53,571 nucleotides of DNA from positions 1 to 53,571 of the forward strand of contig DAHVMA010000032.1 of NCBI GenBank assembly GCA_027320105.1, read 5' to 3'. This document shows, piece by piece, positions 40,481 through 49,111 of the stretch. The notes beneath the pieces were generated by a model. The model saw only the letters and a list, made by a program, of their open reading frames with translations. It was not told the DNA's origin and made no database searches. Source of the DNA: JAKAQB01 sp027320105. Its GTDB lineage: Bacteria; Actinomycetota; Acidimicrobiia; Acidimicrobiales; Palsa-688. A program made the translations under genes and the position numbers. Position 1 is the first letter of the stretch. Each line of letters opens with the position of its first letter.

Positions 40481-43400
40481 GTGTGTGGCATCGTCGCCGT
40501 CCTCCGCCGCCCCTCTTCCCGGGAGGCCGCCCGGCCGGCGGATGCCGTGGCCGCGCTGGCGGAGGCGGCGGCCCTCGTCGCCGCCGGCGCTGCCGGGCTC
40601 GGCGCCCGTGGCCCGTCCACCGCCCACCCGTCGGCGGGGGGCTGGGACGAGCCCGACCACGAGAGCGGTCGCGCCGAGCGGGCCCTCGACGCGCTGGCGG
40701 AGGCGGCCGGGAGGCTCGAGGGCCTCGACGCCGCCCTGCGGGGGGTGCCAGGGCTCGGGTGCCTCCTATCCCCCGGAACGACCGATGCGGTCGAGGCGGG
40801 CGCCGGCGAGCTCGGCCGCGTCCTCGATGCCCTCGAAGCGGACCTCGACGCCGGAGACCTCCACGTCACCCCCTCCGTGCTCGAGGCGGTCAACGCCGTC
40901 TTGGTGCGCCTCCGCGACGTGTGGTGGGCGATCGGCCGAGACCGGGTCGGTTCCGCCCGCAGCGTGGCGGCCCTCGCCCCGCCCGGCGCCGACCCGGTGG
41001 CCGGCCCCGACTACGTGCGCGAGGCCCTGTGGGCCCTCGACGTGGCGTGCAGCTCCATCGACCGGCTGGAGGTGCGGGGCCGGGACTCGGCGGGCCTGCA
41101 CGTGCTCGTGGTCGGCCACGGCCTCGATCTCACCGCCCCCACGACCAGGTCGATGCTGGCGCCCCGGCTCGCCGACCCGCTCTTCACCTCCATGGCGGCA
41201 CGTGCCCCTGACGGCGCGCTGGCGTTCGTTTACAAGGCGGCGGCCGAGATCGGCGAGCTCGGCGACAACGTGGCCGCGTTGCGGGAGGGGATCCGCAACG
41301 ACGCCCTCCTCGGTGCCGCGCTGGCCCAGCCGGGCGCGCAGCCCCGCGTCGTCGTGCTCGGCCACACGCGCTGGGCAAGCGTGGGCGTCATCTCCGAGCC
41401 CAACGCCCATCCTCTCGACTCCGACGAGGGGCCCTACGTGGTGGCCGCCCTCAACGGCGACGTCGACAACCACGCCGAGCTCCGAATGCGACACGGCCTG
41501 CAATTCCCGGATGAGATCACGACCGACGCCAAGGTCATTCCTGCCCTCCTCTCCCGCGAAATGGGTGGGGGAAAACCGGCGGGTGACGCCTTCCTCTCGA
41601 CCGTGCGGCAGTTCGAGGGATCGGTTGCCGTGGCGGCCTCGCCGGCGCAGGAGCCGGATCACCTGTACCTGGCGTTGCGCGGTGGAGGCCAGTCGCTGTA
41701 CGTCGGATTGGCCGAGGATGCGTACGTTGTTGCGTCCGAGCCGTACGGCCTCGTTCAGGAGACGCCCCGCTACGTGCGCATGGACGGTGAGGCCACACAG
41801 GGCCAGGTCGTGGTGCTGGACCGGGCGGCGGCGGGAACCCTGGCCGGAATGGAGCGCCGGCGCTACAGCGGGGCTGATCTTCCCCTCGAGCCGGGGGAGG
41901 CGTGCACCGCTGACATCACGACTCGCGATATTGATCGGGGCGGTTTTCCCCATTTCCTGGTGAAGGAGATATTCCAGGCTCCTTCCTCGCTGCGAAAGAC
42001 CCTGCGAGGCAAAGTCCTCCCCGGCAGCGACGGGCGGCTCTCGGTCGGCCTCGGCCCGGACGCGCTGCCGGCCGACGTCGTCACCGCCCTCGCGGACCAT
42101 GACATCCGGCGGGTCGTCGTGATCGGCCAGGGCACCGCAGCCGTCGCCGGCCGGGCCGTCGCCGCCGCCATCTCCCACTGCTTGCCGGGAGTCCCCGCCC
42201 GGGCGCGGCTCGCCACGGAGCTGTCGGGCTTCGGGCTCGCCGACGACATGAGCGACACGCTCGTGGTCGCCATGAGCCAGTCGGGGACGACGACCGACAC
42301 CAACCGGACCGTCGACCTGGTCCGGGCCCGTGGTGCCCATGTGATCGCCGTGGTCAACCGCCGCAACAGCGACCTGGTGAGCAAGGCGCATGGCACCCTG
42401 TTCACCTCCGACGGGCGCGACATCGAGATGAGCGTGGCGTCGACCAAGGCGTTTTACGCCCAGGTCGCCGCAGGCTGGCTGCTCGCCCTCGGGCTCGCCG
42501 ACGCCGCCGGCTGCGCCGACCGGGACGAGACCGACCGCCTCCTCCGTGCACTGCGCCGGCTGCCCGAGGCCATGGAGGCGGTCCTGGCGCGCCGCGACGA
42601 GATCGGTCGCATCGCCGCCGGGGTGGCGCCGCCCCGCCGGCATTGGACGGTGGTCGGCAGCGGCCCTGACGCCGTGGCCGCCGCCGAGGTGCGCATCAAG
42701 CTGTCAGAGCTGTGCTACCGCTCGATCGCCCACGACTCGATCGAGGACAAGAAGCACATCGACCTGTCGAGCGAGCCGCTGATCCTCGTGTGCGCGGCCG
42801 GTCTGTGGGGCCCCAACGCCGACGACGTGGCCAAGGAGGTGGCGATCTACCGGGCGCACAAGGCGTGCCCTGTCGTGATCGCTGCCCAACCGGAGCTGTC
42901 ACGGTTCTCCCCCGGTGCGGAGGTCGTTGCCGTGCCGGCCTGCGAGCCCGAGCTGGCCTTCGTGCTGTCGGCGATGGTGGGCCACCTCTTCGGATACGAG
43001 GCAGCGCTGGCCATCGACGCCCAGGCTCGGCCGCTGCGAGCGGCCCGCGCCGTGCTGGACGGCGTCGCCGGCCTGCCGGCGTCGGAGCTGCTGCGCACCG
43101 TCGGGGCACCGCTCGCCGAGGCGGCGGCGCCGTTCGTCACCGGGCTGGCGTCCGGTTCCTACGACGGCAACCTGGAGGCGTCGACGGCGGTGCGGGTCGT
43201 GTCGCTGCTGCGCTACGTCACCGGCGCCGTCCCCGTCGAGGGCTACGAGGTCGAGTCGGGCAAGGTCGGCTCGCCAGACGTGCTCGTCGCGGACCTCTAC
43301 GACGCCCTGTCGGAGGCGATCGACCAGCTGACCCGGCCCGTCGACGCCATCAAGCACCAGGCGAAGACCGTCACCGTCGGCACGTCACGCAGCGAGGACG

Positions 43401-43975
43401 AGCTCCTCGCCCGCCCGCTGGTGCGCGAGACCCTCGCCGCCGGCGCCTCCGCCGATGTCCTCGGCTACCGGGCACTGCGGACGCTGGCCGCCCTCGACGC
43501 CGGCGTCGAGGAGGTCCTCGGCTTCACCCGCTACCGCATCGACTGGCCGCCGGGGGCCTGGCCGACCGCCGCCGTCACTGACCAGGGCGGCGACATGGCT
43601 GGCGTCCCGTCCCGCACGGCGAGCGACCCGAGGCTCGCGGGGACCAAGCACCGCGCCGCCGACGAGCGCGAGGTGACCGTCACCCGAGGAGCCCGCGACG
43701 GCCGCACGGTGATCCTCGTGCCCGAGGTCAAGGCCAACGCCGTCATCGGCATGACCCTGCTGCACGTGCGGTTCGCCCCGACACTGCCGGCGGCCGCGGT
43801 GAAGGCGGTGATGACCGGCTACCGCGGCCGCTACGCCGCCCTCAGGGACGCCGTCACCGAGAGCGAGCCGGCGTTCGACGAGGACCGCCTCGCCGAGGTC
43901 CCCCTCGTCGACCTGCTCACCCAGCCGGTGTACGTGCTGGCGGCCCGCTGGCGACCGCCGGCTGACCACGCGTGA
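40481..43975 (+). CDS. glmS: Oversized glutamine-fructose-6-phosphate aminotransferase-like protein
   Basis: A 1164-residue protein, nearly twice the usual 610 of GlmS, which makes glucosamine-6-phosphate. Cys2 (MCGIVAV) is the glutaminase nucleophile. About 185 residues of Ala/Leu-rich helical sequence are inserted before the conserved EVRGRDSAGLHV (near 198), then HTRWAS (near 295) and LNGDVDNHAEL (near 325). The isomerase half keeps SQSGTTTDT, Lys740, Glu743 and His759 (spaced as E. coli Lys485, Glu488 and His504) and Lys962 in QAKTVTVG (E. coli Lys603). Some 200 further residues of unknown function follow. The residues support the GlmS reaction; the extensions may add regulation or another substrate. 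Confidence 0.85.
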   Translation: MCGIVAVLRRPSSREAARPADAVAALAEAAALVAAGAAGLGARGPSTAHPSAGGWDEPDHESGRAERALDALAEAAGRLEGLDAALRGVPGLGCLLSPGTTDAVEAGAGELGRVLDALEADLDAGDLHVTPSVLEAVNAVLVRLRDVWWAIGRDRVGSARSVAALAPPGADPVAGPDYVREALWALDVACSSIDRLEVRGRDSAGLHVLVVGHGLDLTAPTTRSMLAPRLADPLFTSMAARAPDGALAFVYKAAAEIGELGDNVAALREGIRNDALLGAALAQPGAQPRVVVLGHTRWASVGVISEPNAHPLDSDEGPYVVAALNGDVDNHAELRMRHGLQFPDEITTDAKVIPALLSREMGGGKPAGDAFLSTVRQFEGSVAVAASPAQEPDHLYLALRGGGQSLYVGLAEDAYVVASEPYGLVQETPRYVRMDGEATQGQVVVLDRAAAGTLAGMERRRYSGADLPLEPGEACTADITTRDIDRGGFPHFLVKEIFQAPSSLRKTLRGKVLPGSDGRLSVGLGPDALPADVVTALADHDIRRVVVIGQGTAAVAGRAVAAAISHCLPGVPARARLATELSGFGLADDMSDTLVVAMSQSGTTTDTNRTVDLVRARGAHVIAVVNRRNSDLVSKAHGTLFTSDGRDIEMSVASTKAFYAQVAAGWLLALGLADAAGCADRDETDRLLRALRRLPEAMEAVLARRDEIGRIAAGVAPPRRHWTVVGSGPDAVAAAEVRIKLSELCYRSIAHDSIEDKKHIDLSSEPLILVCAAGLWGPNADDVAKEVAIYRAHKACPVVIAAQPELSRFSPGAEVVAVPACEPELAFVLSAMVGHLFGYEAALAIDAQARPLRAARAVLDGVAGLPASELLRTVGAPLAEAAAPFVTGLASGSYDGNLEASTAVRVVSLLRYVTGAVPVEGYEVESGKVGSPDVLVADLYDALSEAIDQLTRPVDAIKHQAKTVTVGTSRSEDELLARPLVRETLAAGASADVLGYRALRTLAALDAGVEEVLGFTRYRIDWPPGAWPTAAVTDQGGDMAGVPSRTASDPRLAGTKHRAADEREVTVTRGARDGRTVILVPEVKANAVIGMTLLHVRFAPTLPAAAVKAVMTGYRGRYAALRDAVTESEPAFDEDRLAEVPLVDLLTQPVYVLAARWRPPADHA

Positions 43976-44421
43976 CGCCGGCGCACGGCAGGCCGGATGC
44001 GGGGATGCCCGGGTCCTGGGTTGCTGGGACGGGGATGGTCGCTGCCGGCCGGCTCGTCGGGCTCGGGATCGACATCGTGGACATCCCCCGCCTCGCTCGC
44101 ATGCTGGGACGGCGTCCCACCATGCGAACGCGGCTGTTCACCAGCCAGGAACGCCAGTACGCCGAGAGCATGGCCACCCCCGCGATCACCTACGCCGGCC
44201 GCTTCGCTGCGAAGGAGGCATTCATGAAGTCGCTCGGTGTCGGGCTCGGGGCGGTCGACTGGTGGGACGTCGAGGTGCTCCGATGCGACGGTGGCCGCCC
44301 GCAGCTCGTCATCAGCGGCCGGGCGGCCACCCTGGCGACCTCCCTCGGTGTCGCCGGCTGGCAGCTGTCGATCAGCCACACCGAGACGGTGGCGTCGGCG
44401 GTGGTGGCCGCCCTGTCGTGA
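43972..44421 (+). CDS. acpS: Holo-[acyl-carrier-protein] synthase
   Basis: Transfers phosphopantetheine from CoA to acyl carrier protein. The 149 residues contain the metal-binding GLGIDIVDIPRLA and FAAKEAFMKSLG motifs and a C-terminal SISHTETVASAVVAA. GTG 43972 overlaps the glmS stop (GTGA), which suggests coupling. However, the conserved part begins late, so ATG 44035 (MVAAGRLVGLGID) is a real alternative start. Confidence 0.92.
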   Translation: MTPAHGRPDAGMPGSWVAGTGMVAAGRLVGLGIDIVDIPRLARMLGRRPTMRTRLFTSQERQYAESMATPAITYAGRFAAKEAFMKSLGVGLGAVDWWDVEVLRCDGGRPQLVISGRAATLATSLGVAGWQLSISHTETVASAVVAALS

Positions 44422-45842
44422 TCCCCGTCGTCACGCCCGCCGAGATGGACGACGTCGACCGGGGCGCATCCCAACCGGTCGAGGTGCTGATCGGCCGGGC
44501 GGGCGCCGCCACCGCCTCCGCCGCCGTGCGCCTGCTCGGCGGCGGCTACGGCCGGCGGGTGGTGGTCGTCGCCGGCAGTGGCAACAACGGGGCGGACGGC
44601 CGGGCTGCCGCCGCCCGGCTGGGCGCCAGGGGCGCCCGGGTCTGCGTCGTCGACCCATCCGAGCCGTCGCTGCCGCCCGCCGACCTGGTCGTGGACGCCG
44701 CCTACGGCACCGGCTTGTCGCGGGCGTACACGCCGGCGGACCCGGGGCGCGCGCCAGTGCTCGCCGTGGACATCCCCTCGGGCGTCAACGGGGCCACCGG
44801 CGAGATCCCCGACGGAGGGGGTGCGCTCGTGGCGCAGGAGACGGTGACCTTCGGGGCGCTCAAGCCGGGCCTGCTCCTCGGCGCCGGCCCGGCCCACACC
44901 GGCGCGGTCACCGTGGCGGGCATCGGGTTGGCGGACCGGGCGGCTCGGGCGGCGACGTGCTGGTTGGTGACCGACGACGACGTGGCCGCCAGGTTGCCAC
45001 CCCGCCCGCCGAGCGGGCACAAGTGGCAGACGGCGGTCGGCGTCGTCTCCGGCTCGCCGGGCATGACCGGTGCGCCGTGGCTGGTGTCGCGCGCCGCCAT
45101 GCGGGCAGGCGCCGGCTACGTCCGCCTGGGCATACCGGGCGTCGACCCGGGGCGCGCCGGCCTGCCTCCTGGTGAGGCTGTTGGCGTGGCCCTCCCCGCC
45201 GAGGAGTGGGCCGGCGCCGCGGTCGAGGCCGTCGAGCGCTGCCGGGCCGTCGTCGTCGGCCCCGGGCTCGGCCGGCCGGCCCGGCCCGGTCCCGACACGC
45301 AGGTGGGTCGGTTCCTCGCTGGCAGCGACCTGCCGGCCGTGGTCGACGCCGACGGCCTCAACTCGCTGGGCAGCCTCGCCGCCGTCGCCGCCGTCGCCGG
45401 GGCACGGGGCCGCTCGGCGCCCCTCGTGCTCACCCCCCACGAGGGGGAGTGGTCGCGGCTCGCCGGCGGACCGCCCGGTGCCGACCGCCTCGCTGCCGTG
45501 CGCGACGCCGCCCGGGCGACCGCTGCCGTCGTGGCGCTCAAGGGTTCCGTCACCGTCGTCGCCGCCCCGGACGGCCGCACCCTCGTCGCCGGCGCCGGCT
45601 CGCCCCGGCTCGCGACCGCCGGGACCGGTGACGTGCTGTCAGGGATCATCGGGGCGTTCCTCGCCCGTGGCGTGCCTGCGTTCGAGGCCGCAGCGCTCGC
45701 TGCCCATGTCCACGGTCGCGCCGGCGCCGCCGGACCCGCCGAGGGGCTGCTCGCCTCCGACTTGCCGGAGCTGGTGTCGGCGTGGCTTTCGGCCCATGCC
45801 CTCCCGCAACCCACCGAGGCGGTGTCTGCCAGGTGGCGCTGA
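44418..45842 (+). CDS. nnrD: Bifunctional NAD(P)H-hydrate epimerase and ADP-dependent dehydratase
   Basis: Repairs damaged, hydrated NADH and NADPH. The 474 residues combine an N-terminal YjeF epimerase domain (VVVVAGSGNNGADGRAAA near 46; VDIPSGVNG) and a C-terminal ribokinase-fold dehydratase (SGSPGMTGAP; TPHEGEWSRL; TAGTGDVLSGIIGAFLARG). GTG 44418 overlaps the acpS stop (GTGA). In related genomes an alanine racemase gene often follows; here an alpha/beta hydrolase does. Confidence 0.93.
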   Translation: MIPVVTPAEMDDVDRGASQPVEVLIGRAGAATASAAVRLLGGGYGRRVVVVAGSGNNGADGRAAAARLGARGARVCVVDPSEPSLPPADLVVDAAYGTGLSRAYTPADPGRAPVLAVDIPSGVNGATGEIPDGGGALVAQETVTFGALKPGLLLGAGPAHTGAVTVAGIGLADRAARAATCWLVTDDDVAARLPPRPPSGHKWQTAVGVVSGSPGMTGAPWLVSRAAMRAGAGYVRLGIPGVDPGRAGLPPGEAVGVALPAEEWAGAAVEAVERCRAVVVGPGLGRPARPGPDTQVGRFLAGSDLPAVVDADGLNSLGSLAAVAAVAGARGRSAPLVLTPHEGEWSRLAGGPPGADRLAAVRDAARATAAVVALKGSVTVVAAPDGRTLVAGAGSPRLATAGTGDVLSGIIGAFLARGVPAFEAAALAAHVHGRAGAAGPAEGLLASDLPELVSAWLSAHALPQPTEAVSARWR

Positions 45843-46885
45843 CGCCGCGCCGCACCCTCGCCGGGGCGGGCGTCCTCGCTGCCGGTCTCGCCGGCGGTGT
45901 CGCAGCGCGCCAGGTGCTCCTCCGCCGGCCGCGCCGGGCCCAGCTGCCTGCCGAGGCCGGCTCAGTCACCCCCCTGTGGCCCTCCGGCACCCGCCACCGG
46001 ACGGTCGGCGTCGCCGACGGCGCCAGGATCCACGTGGCCGAGCGGGGCCCGACCACCGGCAGGCCCGTCGTCCTCCTCCACGGCATCACCCTGTCCGCCG
46101 GGATCTGGGTCGAGCAGTTGCGGCGGCTCCCCGACGCCGGGATGCGCGTCATCGCCGTCGACCTCCGGGGTCACGGCGAATCGACGATCGGTCGGGACGG
46201 CCTCGCCCTCGACCGGCTCACCGCTGACGTCGTCGAAGTCGCCGAACAGCTCGCGCTCGGCGACGCCCTACTCGTCGGCCACTCCATGGGGGGCATGGTG
46301 GCGCTGCGGCTGCTCAGCACCACTCCGTCACTCGCCCGGGGCGAGGGGTGGCTGTCAGCGCTGGCGTTGGTCGCCACCTCCGCCCGACCGGCCCTCGGTT
46401 GGGGTCTCCCCGGCGCCCGGCTGGTGGTGTCGGCGATCGGGCCGGCGCTGAGCGGCGCGGCGGCCCTGGCCCGCTTGTTGCCCACGCCCACACTGCCCGA
46501 CAGCGAGGCCGGCGATCCGCTCGCCGCCCTGACCTTCGCCGAGCACCCCGAGGCCGGCGCCGTCCGCCTCACCCGCCGGGCGACCGCCCGGGTGCCGGCG
46601 GGGACGACGATGGAGCTGCTGGCGGAGCTCGTCAGGCTGGACGAGACGGTGGCGTTGGCGCAGGCGAGGGTTCCGACGACCGTGGTCGTCGGCCGGGACG
46701 ACCTGATCACGCCGCCCCGCCACGCCCGCGCCCTCGCCGCCGGCATCCACGCCGCCGAGCTCGTCGAGTTGGACCGTTGCGGTCACATGGTGATGCTCGA
46801 GCGCCCTGACGAGCTCGCCTCCGCCATCCTCGAGCTCGCTGCCCGCTCGCCGGCGGGGGGCCTCCGGGGGCACAGGAAGCCCTGA
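45833..46885 (+). CDS. Alpha/beta-fold hydrolase, membrane-anchored
   Basis: A 350-residue protein. An Arg-Arg pair and a hydrophobic N-terminus (TPRRTLAGAGVLAAGLAGGV) suggest a membrane anchor or Tat-like signal. The hydrolase fold shows VVLLHGITLSAGIW (oxyanion region), the nucleophile elbow GHSMGGMVALRLL, the Asp in VVVGRDDLITPP and the His in CGHMVMLERP. The substrate is unknown. GTG 45833 overlaps the end of nnrD by 10 bases. It lies in the same position as hydrolase genes of similar clusters in other actinobacteria, as far as I recall. Confidence 0.88.
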   Translation: MALTPRRTLAGAGVLAAGLAGGVAARQVLLRRPRRAQLPAEAGSVTPLWPSGTRHRTVGVADGARIHVAERGPTTGRPVVLLHGITLSAGIWVEQLRRLPDAGMRVIAVDLRGHGESTIGRDGLALDRLTADVVEVAEQLALGDALLVGHSMGGMVALRLLSTTPSLARGEGWLSALALVATSARPALGWGLPGARLVVSAIGPALSGAAALARLLPTPTLPDSEAGDPLAALTFAEHPEAGAVRLTRRATARVPAGTTMELLAELVRLDETVALAQARVPTTVVVGRDDLITPPRHARALAAGIHAAELVELDRCGHMVMLERPDELASAILELAARSPAGGLRGHRKP

Positions 46886-46962
46886 CCACCCCGGTTGGTG
46901 AGCGGGTGTCGGAGGGTGGGTGTCGGGGGTGGGTGTCGGGGGTGGCGGGGGTGGGTGTCGGG

Positions 46963-47008
46963 GGTGGCGGGCGGCGGAGGTCGGTGGTGGCGGGCGGCGG
47001 AGGTCGGT
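46963..47008. repeat. 23-base tandem duplication in G-rich spacer
   Basis: A 23-base unit starting GGTGGCGGGCGGCGG occurs at 46963-46985 and 46986-47008 without mismatch. It follows about 50 bases of GGGTGTCGGGGGTGGC-type repeats (46911-46962) whose plus strand has many G-runs and could form G-quadruplexes. Confidence 0.8.
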
Positions 47009-47062
47009 GCATTCAGGGGCGATTGCTGGCCCGAGTGCACCGAGCTGCTGTGAATGCACCGA
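47004..47062. repeat. 12-bp inverted repeat before the UDG gene
   Basis: TCGGTGCATTCA (47004-47015) and TGAATGCACCGA (47051-47062) pair perfectly across 35 bases. TGCACCGAGCT also occurs as a direct repeat at 47036-47046 and 47055-47065. No T-run follows. It may be a terminator-like structure for the alpha/beta hydrolase gene, or a dispersed element seen only once here. Confidence 0.6.
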
Positions 47063-47170
47063 GCTCGGCCCGGGCAACCACGCATCGTAGGGCTACAAGC
47101 GCGACCAGCGTTGGCCGGCGCCGGGGCCGGCGCCGGCCCCGGTGAGGCCAGCCAACAAGGCCGCCCCCGG

Positions 47171-47176
47171 TACGAT
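47171..47176 (+). promoter_or_regulatory. Possible -10 element for leaderless UDG gene
   Basis: TACGAT ends 8 bases before GTG 47185, which has no Shine-Dalgarno. The spacing equals that before glmS. No clear -35 is visible. Confidence 0.35.
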
Positions 47177-47184
47177 CAGACGTC

Positions 47185-47760
47185 GTGCTCAGCTTGGACG
47201 ACGTCGCCGCCGAGGCGAGCGGCTGCACCCGCTGCGCCCTCGCCGGCGGCCGCACCACCGTCGTCTTCGGAGAGGGCGATCCCCATGCCCGCCTTCTGGT
47301 GGTGGGCGAGGCCCCCGGCCACGACGAGGACCTGCAGGGGCGGCCGTTCGTCGGGCGTTCGGGCCAGCTCCTCGACCGGCTGCTGGTCGAGGAGGCCGGC
47401 TTGCACCGGCGGGAGGTCTACATCGCCAACGTCGTGAAGTGCCGCCCGCCCGGTAACCGTGACCCGTTCCCGGCCGAGATCGCCGCGTGCCGCCCGTTGC
47501 TCGAGGCCCAAGTCGAGCTGATCCGTCCCAAGGTCGTGCTGACGCTCGGCAACTTCGCGACGCGGCTCCTCCTCGACACGACCGAGCGCATCACCGACCT
47601 GAGAGGGCGTGCTTACCCGTGGGGGCCGGCGGGCTCGGTGCTGGTCCCGACCTTCCACCCGGCGGCCGCCCTGCGTGGGGGAGGCGAGATCCGGGCCTGC
47701 ATGCGTGCCGACTTCGTCCGGGCCAAGGAGATCCTGGTTGCCGCGGCGGCGCCGTCGTGA
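47185..47760 (+). CDS. Uracil-DNA glycosylase, family 4 (Fe-S)
   Basis: Removes uracil from DNA in base excision repair. The 191 residues contain Cys14 and Cys17, Cys in VVKCRPPGN and Cys in IAACRPL as ligands of the [4Fe-4S] cluster. They also have the family 4 catalytic motif GEAPGHDEDLQGRPFVGRSG and the C-terminal PTFHPAAALRG. GTG 47185. The stop overlaps the tsaE start (GTGA). Confidence 0.93.
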   Translation: MLSLDDVAAEASGCTRCALAGGRTTVVFGEGDPHARLLVVGEAPGHDEDLQGRPFVGRSGQLLDRLLVEEAGLHRREVYIANVVKCRPPGNRDPFPAEIAACRPLLEAQVELIRPKVVLTLGNFATRLLLDTTERITDLRGRAYPWGPAGSVLVPTFHPAAALRGGGEIRACMRADFVRAKEILVAAAAPS

Positions 47761-48350
47761 ACGACCAGCTGCTCGCCGAGATCCACGTCGAGGACCTGGA
47801 GGGGACAAGGGCGGTGGCGGGGGCGCTCGCCGGCGTGCTGCGGGCGGGGGACCTGGTGCTGCTCACCGGGGAGCTGGGCGCGGGCAAGACGGCCTTCACC
47901 CAGGCGTTGGCGGCCGCCCTGGGAGTGGTCGGCCCGGTCACCAGCCCGACGTTCACGCTCGCCCGCTCCTATCCCTGCGCCGGCGGTGTCGAGCTGGTGC
48001 ACGCCGACATCTACCGCCTCGAGCAGCTCGCCGAGGTGGTCGACCTGGGCCTGCCCGAGCAGCTGGAGGAGGGGGCGCTGGCCGTCGTCGAATGGGGCGA
48101 GCGCGGCGCGCCGGCGCTGCTGCCCGAGCACCTCGCCGTCGCCCTCACGCCTGGCGCCGATGACGACGAGCGCTGGATCGAGGTGCGCCCCGTCGGCGAC
48201 CCGTGGGTAGGGCGCTGGCCGGCGGTCCTCGCCGCCCTCGCCCCGCTGGACGAAGCCCCGCTGGACGAAGCACCGCCGGACGAAGCACCGCTGGACGAAG
48301 CACCGCCGGGCGGAGCACCGCCGGGCGGAGCAGCGGGCGGCGGGCCGTGA
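47757..48350 (+). CDS. tsaE: tRNA t6A biosynthesis ATPase TsaE, with repeat tail
   Basis: ATPase of the TsaB-TsaD-TsaE complex that makes N6-threonylcarbamoyladenosine at tRNA position 37. The 197 residues have the Walker A GELGAGKTAFTQAL, TSPTFTLARSY and HADIYRLE motifs. The last 35 residues are a five-residue repeat (APLDE/APPDE/APPGG) encoded by 15-base units at about 48243-48332; usual TsaE proteins of 150-170 residues lack it. GTG 47757 and the GTGA overlap with tsaB support the start and operon. Confidence 0.94.
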   Translation: MNDQLLAEIHVEDLEGTRAVAGALAGVLRAGDLVLLTGELGAGKTAFTQALAAALGVVGPVTSPTFTLARSYPCAGGVELVHADIYRLEQLAEVVDLGLPEQLEEGALAVVEWGERGAPALLPEHLAVALTPGADDDERWIEVRPVGDPWVGRWPAVLAALAPLDEAPLDEAPPDEAPLDEAPPGGAPPGGAAGGGP

Positions 48351-49111
48351 ACCTCCTGGCCATCGAGACGGCCACCCCACAGGTCGGCGTCGCCCTGCTC
48401 GGCGACGACGGCCTGCTCTACGCCACCCGCCTCGCCGGCGGTCGCCGCCACGGCGAGGTCCTCGCTCCCGCCATCACCGCAGCCTTGGACGTCGCCGGCC
48501 TCACCCCGTCCGAGCTCACGGCCGTCGCCGTGGACCGGGGACCGGGCCTGTTCACCGGCCTGCGGGTCGGGCTTGCCACCGCCAAGGCACTGGTGGACGC
48601 CCTGCACATACCCGGCGCCGGTGTCACCAGCGTCGAGGCCCTCGCCCACCCGCACCGGCGGGGCACGCGGGTGGTTGCCGCCGTGGTGGACGCCCGCCGC
48701 CACGAGGTGTTCCGCGCCGTGTACGCGCCGGTGGACGGGGCCCTCGTGGAGGTGGCGCCGCCGGCGGTGACGACCCCGGCCGATCTCGCCACCCAGCTGG
48801 CGCAGGTGGCCGCCGGCACCCCGGTCCTCGTGGTCGGCGACGGCGGGCGCCGCTATGCCAGGGAGCTGAGCGGCCCGGGCGTGGAGATCGCCGGCCCGCT
48901 CGACGCCCACCCCGACCCGGCGGTGGTGGCCGAGATCGCCGCCGCCCGTCTCGCCGGGGGCGGGGCCGACGCCGACCTGCGGCCCCTCTACCTCCGCCAG
49001 GCCGACGTGCGCATCGGCTGGGAGGCCCGGAGCGGCGCCGCCGCCAGGCCTCCCACGCAGACGGCGGGGGCGCCGGTCATGAGCGTCACCTGCGAGCCGG
49101 CCGATGGCTGA
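48347..49111 (+). CDS. tsaB: tRNA t6A biosynthesis protein TsaB
   Basis: Inactive TsaD homologue that scaffolds the t6A complex. The 254 residues begin MNLLAIETATPQVGVALL and carry the DRGPGLFTGLRVGLATAKAL motif. GTG 48347 overlaps the tsaE stop; the end overlaps rimI by 8 bases. The order tsaE-tsaB-rimI-tsaD is common in bacteria. Confidence 0.95.
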   Translation: MNLLAIETATPQVGVALLGDDGLLYATRLAGGRRHGEVLAPAITAALDVAGLTPSELTAVAVDRGPGLFTGLRVGLATAKALVDALHIPGAGVTSVEALAHPHRRGTRVVAAVVDARRHEVFRAVYAPVDGALVEVAPPAVTTPADLATQLAQVAAGTPVLVVGDGGRRYARELSGPGVEIAGPLDAHPDPAVVAEIAAARLAGGGADADLRPLYLRQADVRIGWEARSGAAARPPTQTAGAPVMSVTCEPADG

